Assembly (NCBI RefSeq): GCF_030486595.1
Contig: NZ_JAUJZH010000004.1
Location: forward strand, 62,001-126,000
Length of the DNA: 64,000 nt
Direction: 5' to 3'
DNA from: Variovorax ginsengisoli
GTDB taxonomy: Bacteria > Pseudomonadota > Gammaproteobacteria > Burkholderiales > Burkholderiaceae_C
Positions within the stretch are counted from its first letter, which is position 1, and the number at the start of each line of letters is the position of its first letter. A model generated the notes under the pieces. That model did not search any database. It saw nothing but the letters and a program-made list of their open reading frames with translations, and was not told the origin of the DNA. This document shows positions 34,473 through 43,299 of this stretch, piece after piece. Both the position numbers and the translations under genes were made by a program.

Positions 34473-34940
34473 ATGACTTTTTCCCCCAAGACCTTGCTGG
34501 CCGCGGCGGGCCTGCTGGCCGCGCTCGGCGCCCAGGCCCAGCAACTGCCGGCCGGCGCGCCTGCCGGCACCACGGTGCAATGCAAGGACGGCAGCTTTGC
34601 GTCGCCCGACACCAAGTCTGGCGCCTGCCGCGGACACAGAGGCATCCAGACCTGGTACGGCAAGGCCGATCCGAAACCGGCAGCGGCACCTGCGGCGGCA
34701 GCCGCACCCGCAGCCGCTTTCGCGACGGCCGTCAAGCCGGCGGCACGGCCCGATCCGGCGACGATGGCCGCTGCACCCGGCGGCGGCGCCGGCAAGGTCT
34801 GGGCCAACGACGAGACCAAGGTCTACCACTGCATGGGCGACCGCTACTACGGCAAGACCAAGAAGGGCGAGTACCTGAGCGAAGCCGAGGCCAAGGCCAA
34901 GGGGATGCACGCCTCGCACAACAAGGCCTGCGCGGTCTGA
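34473..34940 (+). CDS. Secreted DUF3761-like protein
   Basis: 155 aa. Signal peptide at 1-23 (MTFSPKTLLAAAGLLAALGAQAQ), a DUF3761 motif (TVQCKDGSFASPDTKSGACRGHRGIQTWYG) at about 34-63, a low-complexity Ala/Pro linker (about 67-100), then a C-terminal segment VWANDETKVYHCMGDRYYGKTKKGEYLSE ending in NKACAV. Four cysteines may form two disulfides. GAGGAG precedes the ATG. Function is unknown; export to the periplasm is likely. Divergent from the two-component operon, so it may be one of its targets (inference). Confidence 0.8.
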   Translation: MTFSPKTLLAAAGLLAALGAQAQQLPAGAPAGTTVQCKDGSFASPDTKSGACRGHRGIQTWYGKADPKPAAAPAAAAAPAAAFATAVKPAARPDPATMAAAPGGGAGKVWANDETKVYHCMGDRYYGKTKKGEYLSEAEAKAKGMHASHNKACAV

Positions 34941-34966
34941 GGCCGCTCGCGCCTGCCCCCCGTGGC

Positions 34967-35734
34967 TCAGAACCGTTCGTCGGCGCCCAGGTAGCGCCAC
35001 TGGCCGACCGGCAGGTTGCCCAGCACCACCCGGCCGATGCGAATGCGCTTGAGCCCCACGACCTTGAGCCCGACCAGTTCGCACATGCGGCGGATCTGGC
35101 GCTTCTTGCCCTCGGTCAGCACGAAGCGCAGCTGCTCGGGGTTCTGCCAGTCGACCTTGGCCGGCTTCAGCGGCTGGCCGTCGAGGCTCAGGCCGTGGCG
35201 CAGCTTCGCGAGCAGTTCGCGCGGAAAGGCGGCCTGCGAGTCTTGCGCCACCGGGCCGTAGGCCACCCGCACCAGGTATTCCTTTTCGATGCCGGAATCC
35301 TCGCCGATCAGCTGCCGCGCCACGCGGCCGTCCTGCGTCAGCACCAGCAGGCCGACCGAATCGATGTCGAGCCGGCCGGCCGGCGCCAGGCCGCGCAGCT
35401 GCGGCGGCGAAAAGCGGTTGCGGCTCGGATCCTCGCGCCAGTGGGTGCGCGGATTGATCAGCACCACCGCGGGCTCGTGACCGTCCTCGGCTTGCCCGCT
35501 GACGTAGCCCATCGGCTTGTGCAGCAGGATCGTCACCTGCTGCTGCTGCTGGTTCTGCGCCTTGCGGTCGACCTCGATGCGGTCGGACGGCAGCACCTTG
35601 ACGCCCATCTCGGCCACCTGGCCGTTGACCTTGACCCAGCCCTGCGCGATCCAGTCGTCGGCCTCGCGGCGCGAGCACAGGCCCAGCTCGGCCATGCGCT
35701 TGTTGAGGCGGGAAGGGGCGGGGGTCTCGGACAT
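34967..35734 (-). CDS. RsuA/RluF-type pseudouridine synthase
   Basis: 255 aa. S4 RNA-binding domain at the N-terminus ([30 protein letters not shown], about 9-38), then the catalytic domain with the [17 protein letters not shown] motif, whose first Asp (near residue 118) is the nucleophile, and [18 protein letters not shown]. It most resembles the 23S rRNA enzymes RluF (U2604) or RluB-type. Starts at the ATG at 35734; another in-frame ATG nine bases upstream (35743) is equally open and neither has a clear Shine-Dalgarno. Confidence 0.92.
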   Translation of the reverse strand: MSETPAPSRLNKRMAELGLCSRREADDWIAQGWVKVNGQVAEMGVKVLPSDRIEVDRKAQNQQQQQVTILLHKPMGYVSGQAEDGHEPAVVLINPRTHWREDPSRNRFSPPQLRGLAPAGRLDIDSVGLLVLTQDGRVARQLIGEDSGIEKEYLVRVAYGPVAQDSQAAFPRELLAKLRHGLSLDGQPLKPAKVDWQNPEQLRFVLTEGKKRQIRRMCELVGLKVVGLKRIRIGRVVLGNLPVGQWRYLGADERF

Positions 35735-35880
35735 CGCGCCCATTGTCCGCGATCCGCGGCGTGCGTTTTTCACGCAAGCGCCGGCTGTTGCAATCACGTC
35801 GGCCGCCGCGTGATTTCGTTGCTTTGCGGACGTGCGGGGCCTGCGTACAACCGGTCCATGGGCTGAACAAGGAACCGCAC

Positions 35881-36093
35881 ATGGACATCCATGCGATCTC
35901 GCTGATCGTCGACGAACCGATCGCCGGTCACTTTTACTGGGTGCTGCAGAAGCAGGAAGGCAGCGACTGTCGCCCGATCGACGCCGCTGCCGGGCCGATG
36001 CCGACCTACGGCGCGGCGATGATGGCCGGCATCGAGGCACTGCAGCGGCGCACCGAGGCGCACGGCGATGCCGGGCCGCCCACGATGCATTGA
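35881..36093 (+). CDS. Small hypothetical protein
   Basis: 70 aa, soluble, no recognised domain. Sequence begins [23 protein letters not shown] and contains a single Cys and the phrase [15 protein letters not shown], which looks like a helix. It resembles small conserved proteins of Burkholderiales with no function assigned. A reasonable ribosome-binding site (AAGGAA, eight bases upstream) and good coding bias support it as real. Followed by a Bug receptor gene 129 bp downstream. Confidence 0.65.
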   Translation: MDIHAISLIVDEPIAGHFYWVLQKQEGSDCRPIDAAAGPMPTYGAAMMAGIEALQRRTEAHGDAGPPTMH

Positions 36094-36222
36094 CGCGGGC
36101 GACCGCAGTCGCGATCCGAGATCTCGGCCATCGCCAATCGCGAGCGCTGCGGCCGGCGGGTTGGGGCACACTCCCGGCGCATGGCGCCGCATCTTCGCGG
36201 CGCCCCAACGACGAGACACCCC

Positions 36223-37185
36223 ATGATCCGAAAGCTGCTCACCCTCGCCGCCCTGGCGCTGGCATTCACCGCCGCGCAGGCCCAGCCCTATCCCGCCAAG
36301 CCGATCCGCATGATCGTGCCGTTCCCGCCCGGCGGCGGCACCGACATCCTGTCGCGGCTGGTCGCCAACAAGCTGACCGAGGTCAGCAAGTGGACCGTGG
36401 TGCCCGACAACCGCGCCGGTGCCGGCGGCACCATCGGCATCGCCGAGGCGGTGCGGGCGGCGCCCTCGGGCTACGAGATGGTGATGGGCCAGAAGGACAA
36501 CATGGTCGTCGCGCCCTGGCTCTACAAGAACCTGAGCTACGACCCGACCAAGGACCTGGTGGCGGTGGCGCATGTCGCCTACACGCCGGTGGTGATCGTC
36601 ACCCGCAGCGATTCCAAGTTCAAGACGCTGGCCGATGTCGTCGCGGCGGCGCGCGCGGCGCCCGACTCGATCACCTACGGCTCGCCCGGCAACGGCACCA
36701 CCATCCACCTGGCCGGCGAGATCTTCAAGAGCGCCGCCAACATCAAGATGCGCCACGTGCCCTACAAGGGCTCGAACGCCGCAATGATGGACGTGCTGGC
36801 CGGCAACGTCGACCTCATGGTGTCGTCGCTGCCCTCGGCCATGAGCCAGATCCAGGGCGGCAAGCTGCGCCCCCTGGCCGTGACCTCGGCGCGCCGCAGC
36901 AGCTCGCTGCCGGACGTCCCCACGGTGGCCGAACTGGGCTACAAGGGCTTCGACGTCAGCACCTGGTATGGCCTCTTCATGCCGGCCGGCACACCCAAGG
37001 ACGTGGTCGTGACGGTCAACGCCGAAGTCAACAAGCTGCTGGCCACGCCCGAGATGAAGGCCGCGATCATCGCCCAGGGTGCCGAGCCGCAGGCCATGAC
37101 GCCGCAGGAACTCGAAACCCTGCTGAAGACCGACTACCAGAAGTGGAAGTCGATCGTCCAGGCCTCCGGCGCAACGATCGAGTAA
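36223..37185 (+). CDS. Bug-family tripartite tricarboxylate transporter receptor
   Basis: 320-aa periplasmic receptor. Signal peptide at 1-20 ([20 protein letters not shown]). Bug motifs [23 protein letters not shown] at 23-45, [14 protein letters not shown], and [21 protein letters not shown]. It stands alone, with no transporter or catabolic gene attached; 129 bp upstream is a small unknown, and an SDR gene converges 9 bp downstream. Orphan Bug receptors are common in this bacterial group. The ATG at 36223 is preferred over one at 36181 because only it starts a signal peptide. Confidence 0.93.
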   Translation: MIRKLLTLAALALAFTAAQAQPYPAKPIRMIVPFPPGGGTDILSRLVANKLTEVSKWTVVPDNRAGAGGTIGIAEAVRAAPSGYEMVMGQKDNMVVAPWLYKNLSYDPTKDLVAVAHVAYTPVVIVTRSDSKFKTLADVVAAARAAPDSITYGSPGNGTTIHLAGEIFKSAANIKMRHVPYKGSNAAMMDVLAGNVDLMVSSLPSAMSQIQGGKLRPLAVTSARRSSSLPDVPTVAELGYKGFDVSTWYGLFMPAGTPKDVVVTVNAEVNKLLATPEMKAAIIAQGAEPQAMTPQELETLLKTDYQKWKSIVQASGATIE

Positions 37186-37194
37186 CCCTTCAAG

Positions 37195-37953
37195 TCAGTC
37201 GCGGATATCGGCGACCGGGTTGTTGCCGAAGTCCGGACGCGCCAGGTACTTCAGGATCTTGGCGGCGGCCGACGCCGGGCTGTCGAGCAGGCCGTCGGCC
37301 TTGAATTTCTCGAAGCGCACGCGGTCCGGGAACATGTCGGCTTCGGCGCCCCGCAGCGCCACCTGCATGTCGGTGTCGATGATGCCGGGCGCCAGCGAGA
37401 CGATCCGCGCGCCGTTGGCGGCCGCCTTTTCTTCCAGCGCCACGGCGCGCGAGAAATGGTCCATGCCGGCCTTGGCGGCGCAGTAAGGCGCCTGGCTGCC
37501 CATCGCATTTCGCCCCAGGCCGGAGGAGATGTTGAGCACCTTGCGCTCGGCGCGCCAGCCCTTGGTGGCTCCGAGAAAGGCCGAGGCCAGCAGCATCGGC
37601 GCCTCGAGGCCGACCCGCAGCGCCTGCGCCAGTTCGCTCGCCACCGCTTCGGACAAGGGGCGCGGACGGCCGACCGTGCCGGCGTTGTTGATCAAGGTCG
37701 CGCTGTCGAAGGCGTCGGCCTCGAGCCCCTGCAGCCAAGCGGCGAGCCGCGCCGCACCCGGCACCGGATCGGACAGGTCCAGCTGCCACTGCTCAAGCTC
37801 GGCACCGGCCTCGCGGGCGCGTGCGGCGAGCTGCTCGTCGGCTTGGCGGGAGATGCAGAGCAAGCGTTGGCCGGGTTGCAGCAACTGCTCGGCCATGGCG
37901 CGGCCCAGGCCGCGAGAAGCGCCAGTGATGATGGTGAGGCGGGAAGAGGTCAT
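37195..37953 (-). CDS. Short-chain dehydrogenase/reductase
   Basis: 252 aa. Classical SDR: cofactor loop TGASRGLGRA at 10-19, LINNAG at 89-94, catalytic Ser in NISSGLG near 143, YCAAK near 160-164 (Tyr and Lys), and SLAPGIIDTDM. The absence of an acidic residue at the end of beta-2 and the presence of Arg (CISRQ) suggest NADP(H) preference. Resembles the benzil reductase/sepiapterin reductase subgroup, but the substrate is not determinable. Convergent with the Bug gene. Confidence 0.9.
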   Translation of the reverse strand: MTSSRLTIITGASRGLGRAMAEQLLQPGQRLLCISRQADEQLAARAREAGAELEQWQLDLSDPVPGAARLAAWLQGLEADAFDSATLINNAGTVGRPRPLSEAVASELAQALRVGLEAPMLLASAFLGATKGWRAERKVLNISSGLGRNAMGSQAPYCAAKAGMDHFSRAVALEEKAAANGARIVSLAPGIIDTDMQVALRGAEADMFPDRVRFEKFKADGLLDSPASAAAKILKYLARPDFGNNPVADIRD

Positions 37954-38070
37954 GGCGTTTTGGGGAGTTTTCGTGAGCTATGGCGCGCCGGCGCCGCTTG
38001 CGCACAGGCCGACCCTTCCTATGGTATCGGCGGCTGACTAGAATCCGCCAGCTTTCACATCGTCCTGGTC

Positions 38071-38697
38071 ATGCCCACCCACTACCAAGCAGCGAGCGAG
38101 CCCCTTCACTTCGCCCAGCGCTTCGGTCTGGCCTTCCGTCCGGAGGCATCGATCGTGCGGCCGGGCGAGCAAGGCCTGTTCGTGCGGCGACCCCGTGCCG
38201 ACGACACGGCCCAGGATTCGCTGGCCCGCTTCCAGATCGCCCCCGGGCGCTGGGGCCTGATCCCGCTGTTCAGCAAGGACGGCCAGGACCTCCACACCCA
38301 CGAGGCGCGCGGCGAGACCGCCTTTGCCGAGCGCAACTTCTACCAGCCCTGGAAGCGCGGCCATCGCTGCGTGATCCTCGCCGATGCCGTGTTCCAGGAC
38401 GCCGACATCGACGGCCACACCGTGCGCGTCTCGCGAACCGACGGCCAGCCGCTGGCCCTGGCCGGCCTCTGGAACGGCTGGCGCTCGCCCGCCGGCGAGT
38501 GCGTCGAGAGCTTCGCGCTGCTGACTTTCGGCGTCCCGGGACGGCCGGAGCAGCGCCGCACCGCGATCCTGCGCGACGCCTGGATCGACGACTGGCTGCA
38601 TTGTCCGGTCGAGGAAACCGCGGCCTACCTGCGGCCCTATTCCGACGACAAGCTGGCGCGGCACACGCTGCCGACCGGGTCGGTACGCGCGGCTTAG
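38071..38697 (+). CDS. SRAP (YedK/HMCES)-like protein lacking catalytic residues
   Basis: 208 aa. The core pattern of SOS-response-associated peptidase proteins is recognisable: GRWGLIPLF, ARGETAFAERNFYQPWKRGHRCVILADAVFQ (about 70-100) and LALAGLWNGW (about 129-138). But canonical YedK/HMCES begin Met-Cys-Gly-Arg, where Cys2 crosslinks abasic sites; here the start is MPTHYQ. The Asn, Glu and His of the active site are also replaced (HEARGET, LADAVFQ, RRTAIL). It is probably a non-crosslinking paralogue or has another role. Convergent overlap of four bases with the LuxR gene. Confidence 0.75.
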   Translation: MPTHYQAASEPLHFAQRFGLAFRPEASIVRPGEQGLFVRRPRADDTAQDSLARFQIAPGRWGLIPLFSKDGQDLHTHEARGETAFAERNFYQPWKRGHRCVILADAVFQDADIDGHTVRVSRTDGQPLALAGLWNGWRSPAGECVESFALLTFGVPGRPEQRRTAILRDAWIDDWLHCPVEETAAYLRPYSDDKLARHTLPTGSVRAA

Positions 38698-39679
38698 TCC
38701 GCCAGCCGCAGGGCCTCGATCAATCCGGCGATGTTGCCGACCCCCAGCTTCTCGTAGATCACCTGGATCTGGTTGCGCACGGTGGCCGGCGAGCGGGTCA
38801 GCGTCTGCGCGATCTCCTTGTGGGTGTCGCCCTTGGCGATCAGCTTGGCGATCGTGAACTCGCGCGCCGTCAGGCCGTCGGCGCGGCAGCGCGGCCGGGC
38901 CTTGAGGAACAGCAGCTGCTGCTCGACGCGGGCGTCGACCACCACGGCGCGGCCGCAAAAGCGCTCGCCGTCGCCCTGGAAGTGGCTCGCGAGCGCGGCC
39001 GGCAGCCGGCGCTCCTGCCAGTCGTCCCACTCCTCGCCGGCCAGCGCGGCGAAGCGCGCATCCGCGTGGTAGACCACGCCGCGCATGTCGGCGATGGCAC
39101 TGCCGCGGGGCACCGCATCCTGCTCGGCCGGGCCGAGCCGCTCGAGGTGCATCTTGCGGTTGATCGCCAGCGCCTCCATCACGTGCGGCGCCAGCAGCGC
39201 CAGCAGCCCGGTCTCCTCGGGCGTGTAGCCGGCATCGCGCTCGGCGCGGTAGAGCAGGATCCAGTGGGCGAAGCGCGTCGCGGGATCGATCACGGTGGTG
39301 GCCAGCATGTTCTCGATCTCGAAGCGCCGCAGCATGTCGCGGATCTCCTGCTGGCGCGGTCGGAGAACCAGGTCTCGAGGTGGAAGCCGCGCGTCGCCCG
39401 GGGCTCGGCGAACATGCCCGCCACCGCCGTGTCCAGGTGCTTGACCGACTCATAGGCCGGCAGCATCTCGGGCGACTTGTTATGCAGGTGGACGGTGTGG
39501 ATGTCGGGCCCGCCGGCCGAGGGCGCGGCCGTGCCCCACAGCGACGAGTCGAACGGAAGCACCCCCTTGATCAGCCCGAGCGCGGCGTCCTGGAATTCGG
39601 TGATCGGCAGATCCTGGGCCATGCGGTAGAGCCGCAGGAGCAGTTGGTTGTAGCGTTGCAGTTCGTCGAGTGGGTCCAT
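38694..39679 (-). pseudogene. LuxR-family regulator gene broken by a one-base frameshift
   Basis: Two overlapping minus-strand frames encode one protein. 39679 to about 39350 codes the N-terminal sensor half (MDPLDELQRYNQLLLRLY ... GFHLETWFSDRA); 38694-39335 continues in the next frame (RDMLRRFEIENMLATTVI ...) to the LuxR helix-turn-helix LTAREFTIAKLIAKGDTHKEIAQTLTRSPATVRNQIQVIYEKLGV. Adding one base near 39353, where a C-run appears one short in the coding strand, restores a single 328-aa frame. It is either a recent pseudogene or a sequencing error. Intact, it would be a GAF-like-sensor LuxR activator. Confidence 0.85.
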
Positions 39680-39748
39680 CGGGGATATCGTTGTCGGGGC
39701 CGGGATGCCGCGCCAGCATTCTGCACGCCAGTGCACGGCCCGCCGCCG

Positions 39749-40486
39749 CTACGCGGCGCCCTTGCCCGCCGTCACGCTGGCGCGCAGCGCCGCCAGGTCG
39801 AGCACACGCAGCCCGCCGTATTCGACCCGGATCGCGCCCTGCGCCTGCAGCGCGCGCAGGGCCTCGTTGACCCGCTGGCGCGACAGCCCGATCAGGTAGG
39901 CCAGCTCCTGCTGCGTGATGCGCAGCAGCTCTCCGACTCCGGGGAACAGCACCGGGTTGAACAGCGCCGCCAGATTGCGCGCCACGCGCACGTCGGGGTC
40001 GTTGAGCCGGTCGGTCTCGCGCGCCGCGATGAACTGCGCCAGGCGCTCGTTGAGTTGGTTCATCACGAAGCGGTTGAAGCCGATCGAGTGATCGAGCAGC
40101 CAATGGAAGTCGTCCGCCGGCAATCCCCCCACCACGCTGTGGCGCAAGGCCTGGACGTTGTAGCGGTAGGGCTCGCGCTTGAGCACCGTGCCTTCGCCGA
40201 ACCAGCCACCCGGCGGCAGTCCGCTGTAGGTCATCGACGTGCCGTCGGCGTTGTCGTTGCTCATCTTGAGCAGGCCGGCGACGACGCCGAACCAGTAGGT
40301 CGGCGGGCGGCCGATGCGGCAGACCAGGTCGCCCGGCTCGGCCTCGCCGACCACCACCGCGGCCTCGGCGCGGCGCCGTTCGGCGGGCGTCAGCGCGTCC
40401 AGCCACGGGATGCTGGCGAGCTCTTCGGCGCTGGCCGGCCGCACGCGGTCGCGGATCGTTGAGGTGCCAGGGTCGGTGCCGCGCAT
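39749..40486 (-). CDS. Crp/Fnr-family transcriptional regulator
   Basis: 245 aa. Cyclic-nucleotide-binding-like beta-barrel (about 30-145, GRPPTYWFGVVAGLLKMS, GLPPGGWFGEGTVL) followed by a winged helix, TQQELAYLIGLSRQRVNEALRALQAQGAIRVEYGGLRV. No N-terminal Fe-S cysteines of FNR are seen and the cAMP-binding Arg/Ser pattern is not clear, so the ligand is unknown. GGAG precedes the ATG by seven bases. It is divergent from the second acyl-CoA ligase/Liv operon, with a perfect palindrome in between, so it probably regulates that operon and itself. Confidence 0.92.
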   Translation of the reverse strand: MRGTDPGTSTIRDRVRPASAEELASIPWLDALTPAERRRAEAAVVVGEAEPGDLVCRIGRPPTYWFGVVAGLLKMSNDNADGTSMTYSGLPPGGWFGEGTVLKREPYRYNVQALRHSVVGGLPADDFHWLLDHSIGFNRFVMNQLNERLAQFIAARETDRLNDPDVRVARNLAALFNPVLFPGVGELLRITQQELAYLIGLSRQRVNEALRALQAQGAIRVEYGGLRVLDLAALRASVTAGKGAA

Positions 40487-40517
40487 CGGGAAACTCCGGG
40501 GAGTGTTGTCCCTAGGA

Positions 40518-40535
40518 TTGTCGTTCAAACGACAA
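40518..40535. promoter_or_regulatory. Perfect 18-bp palindrome, candidate Crp/Fnr operator
   Basis: TTGTCGTT-CA-AACGACAA is a perfect 8-bp dyad, 31 bp before the Crp/Fnr-type gene and 35 bp before the acyl-CoA ligase start. Its layout (TTG...CAA halves) is that of Crp/Fnr sites, with half-site sequence unlike the canonical TTGAT of FNR or TGTGA of CRP. Confidence 0.75.
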
Positions 40536-40570
40536 GTTGGCGTCAAAGTTGGTCCTACAGTCCGCCCATC

Positions 40571-42514
40571 GTGCAGACCATCCCTCCTACCTTTCCTCGC
40601 CTGTTGCTGGGCCATGCGCAGCATCAGCCCGATGCCCCCGCTGTGCGCGAGAAGGATCTCGGCATCTGGCAGAGCTGGTCCTGGGCGGACGTCGCGCGCG
40701 AAGTGCGCGAGTTCGCCTGCGGACTGGCGAGCCTGGGCTTCAAGCCCGGCGACAACCTGGCGATCGTCGGCGCCAACCGGCCGCACCTCTACATGGCGGT
40801 GATTGCGGCGCAGAGCCTGCGCGGCGTGCCGGTGCCGCTCTACCAGGACGCGGTGGCGGGCGAGATGGTCTTCATGCTCGAGGACGCCGCGGTCGAGTTC
40901 GTGGTCGCCGAGGACCAGGAGCAGGTCGACAAGCTGCTCGAATGCCGCGAGATGCGGCCTGCGATCCGCCATATCGTCTACGACGACCCTCGCGGGCTGC
41001 GCCACTACGACCAGCCTGGCCTGCTCGGCTACGAGAAGCTGTGCGAACTCGGCCGCGCCTGGGACGCCGCCCATCCCGGATTCTTCGACCAGAGCGTCGC
41101 CGCCGGCGAAGCCTCCGACGTGGCCGTGATCCTCTACACCTCGGGCACCACCGGGCGTCCCAAGGGCGTCTGCCAGACGCACGCGAGCTTCATCGCGGCC
41201 GGCCGCGGCGGCGTCGAGACCGACCGGCTCGGCCCCGGCGACAACATCATGAGCTACCTGCCGATGGCCTGGGTCGGCGACCATCTGTTCTCGGTCGCGC
41301 AGTGGCTGGTCGGCGGCTTCACGCTCAACTGCCCCGAGTCGGCCGAGACCGTGATGAACGACATGCGCGAGATCGGCCCGAGCTACTACTTCGGCCCCCC
41401 GCGCACCTTCGAAGGCCTGCTCACCGCCGTGTCGATCCGCATGGAGGACGCGGCGGCGCCCAAGCGCTGGCTGTATGCGAAGTTCATGGCGCTGGCGCGG
41501 CGCGTGGGCGCGGACATCTTGAACGGCGCGCCGGTGAGCCTCGGCGACCGGCTGCTGTACAAGCTCGGCGACCTGCTGATCTACGGGCCGCTGCGCAACG
41601 TGCTGGGCATGAGCCGCATCCGCGTGGCCTACACCGCCGGCGCGGCGATCGGGCCCGACCTGTTCCGCTTCTACCGCTCGATCGGCGTCAACCTCAAGCA
41701 GTTCTACGGCCAGACCGAGACCTGCGCCTATGTCTGCCTGCAGCAGGACGGCAAGGTCAAGCTGCAGACCGTGGGCAGCGCAGCGCCCGGCATCGAGCTC
41801 AAGATCGCCGACGACGGCGAGGTGCTGGTGCGCGGCGTGTCGGTGCTGCAGGGCTACTACAAGCGGCCCGACGCCACCGCCGAGGTGCTCGACGCCGACG
41901 GCTACTTCCACACCGGCGATGCCGGCGTGCTCGATGCCGAAGGCCACCTGCGCATCATCGACCGGGCCAAGGACGTCGGCCGCATGCTGGGCGGCGCGAT
42001 GTTCGCGCCCAACTACATCGAGAACAAGCTCAAGTTCTTTCCCCAGATCAAGGAGGCCGTGTGCTTCGGCGACGGCCGCGACGAGGTCTGCGCCTTCGTC
42101 AACATCGATTTCGAGGCCGTCGGCAACTGGGCCGAACGGCGCGGCCTGGCCTATGGCGGCTATGTCGACTTGGCGGCCAAGCCCGAGGTGCTGGGGCTGG
42201 TGGCCGATTGCATCGCCCAGGTCAACGCCGACCTGGCAACCGAGGAAGGCATGGGCGACACCCAGATCGCGCGCTTCCTGGTGCTGCACAAGGAGCTCGA
42301 CCCCGACGACGACGAACTCACGCGCACGCGCAAGGTGCGGCGCGGCTTCATCGCCGGCAAGTACGCGGTGCTGATCGACGCGCTGTACGGCGGCAAGACG
42401 GAGCAGTTCATCGAGACCCAGGTCAAGTTCGAGGACGGCCGCACGGGCGCGGTCAGCGCGACGCTGAAGATCGTCGATGCCAAGCGGTTTCCACCGCTGA
42501 AGGCCGCGGCATGA
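40571..42514 (+). CDS. AMP-forming acyl-CoA ligase (long-chain/FadD15-like)
   Basis: 647-aa ANL ligase that would activate an imported carboxylic acid with ATP and CoA. P-loop LYTSGTTGRPKG at about 188-199, YGQTETCAYV (A5), GYFHTGDAGVLDAEGHLRIIDRAKD (A7/A8). The start is a GTG at 40571 directly before MQTIPPTF; I find no Shine-Dalgarno, so the message may be leaderless. Stop overlaps livG start (ATGA). First gene of the seven-gene Liv operon; paralogous to the ligase at 863-2749 and similarly linked to Liv genes. Confidence 0.92.
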   Translation: MQTIPPTFPRLLLGHAQHQPDAPAVREKDLGIWQSWSWADVAREVREFACGLASLGFKPGDNLAIVGANRPHLYMAVIAAQSLRGVPVPLYQDAVAGEMVFMLEDAAVEFVVAEDQEQVDKLLECREMRPAIRHIVYDDPRGLRHYDQPGLLGYEKLCELGRAWDAAHPGFFDQSVAAGEASDVAVILYTSGTTGRPKGVCQTHASFIAAGRGGVETDRLGPGDNIMSYLPMAWVGDHLFSVAQWLVGGFTLNCPESAETVMNDMREIGPSYYFGPPRTFEGLLTAVSIRMEDAAAPKRWLYAKFMALARRVGADILNGAPVSLGDRLLYKLGDLLIYGPLRNVLGMSRIRVAYTAGAAIGPDLFRFYRSIGVNLKQFYGQTETCAYVCLQQDGKVKLQTVGSAAPGIELKIADDGEVLVRGVSVLQGYYKRPDATAEVLDADGYFHTGDAGVLDAEGHLRIIDRAKDVGRMLGGAMFAPNYIENKLKFFPQIKEAVCFGDGRDEVCAFVNIDFEAVGNWAERRGLAYGGYVDLAAKPEVLGLVADCIAQVNADLATEEGMGDTQIARFLVLHKELDPDDDELTRTRKVRRGFIAGKYAVLIDALYGGKTEQFIETQVKFEDGRTGAVSATLKIVDAKRFPPLKAAA

Positions 42515-43299
42515 GCAACGGACGAAAAATCGGCGAGGTCATCCTCGACGTTCAGAACATCTCGCTCAGCTTCGGCGGCGTCAAGGCACTGACCGACATC
42601 AGCTTCAACGTCCGCGAGCACGAGGTGCGCGCGATCATCGGGCCCAACGGCGCCGGCAAGAGCTCGATGCTCAACTGCATCAACGGCGTCTACCAGCCGC
42701 AGCAGGGCGAGATCACCTTCCGCGGCCAGCATTTCAAGCACATGAACTCGCGCCAGGTGGCCGAGATGGGCGTGGCGCGCACCTTCCAGAACCTGGCCTT
42801 GTTCAAGGGCATGAGCGTGCTCGACAACATCATGACCGGGCGCAACCTCAAGATGAAGAGCGGCATCCTGGCGCAGGCGCTGCGCTGGGGGCCCGCGGCG
42901 CGCGAGGAGATCGCGCAGCGCGAATTCGTCGAGCGCATCATCGACTTCCTCGAGATCCAGCTGCACCGCAAGACGCCCGTGGGCCGCCTGCCCTACGGCC
43001 TGCAGAAGCGGGTCGACCTCGGCCGGGCGCTGGCGATGGAGCCGCAGGTGCTCCTGCTCGACGAGCCGATGGCCGGCATGAACGTCGAAGAGAAGCAGGA
43101 CATGAGCCGCTTCATCCTCGACGTCAACGACGAGTTCGGCACCACGATCGTGCTGATCGAGCATGACATGGGCGTGGTGATGGACATCTCCGACCGCGTG
43201 GTCGTGCTCGACTACGGCAAGAAGATCGGCGACGGCACGCCCGACGAGGTACGCAACAACGAGGACGTGATCCGGGCTTACCTGGGGACTGAACACTGA
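42511..43299 (+). CDS. livG: Liv-type ABC transporter ATP-binding protein, LivG family
   Basis: 262-aa ATPase of the second Liv-type importer. Walker A GPNGAGKS at about 47-54, a long LivG insertion (LRWGPAAREEIAQREFVERIIDFLEIQ), signature LPYGLQKRVDLGRALA, and Walker B LLLLDEPMAGMN. The signature reads LPYGLQ in place of LSGGQ, normal for LivG proteins. Overlaps the ligase stop by four bases and the livH start by one. Confidence 0.94.
   Translation: MSNGRKIGEVILDVQNISLSFGGVKALTDISFNVREHEVRAIIGPNGAGKSSMLNCINGVYQPQQGEITFRGQHFKHMNSRQVAEMGVARTFQNLALFKGMSVLDNIMTGRNLKMKSGILAQALRWGPAAREEIAQREFVERIIDFLEIQLHRKTPVGRLPYGLQKRVDLGRALAMEPQVLLLDEPMAGMNVEEKQDMSRFILDVNDEFGTTIVLIEHDMGVVMDISDRVVVLDYGKKIGDGTPDEVRNNEDVIRAYLGTEH

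Noticed and set aside
38694..39736. Two separate minus-strand genes
   Set aside because: The halves are consecutive parts of one LuxR-type protein once a single base is added; the C-terminal tail of the first frame is a frameshifted copy of the second.
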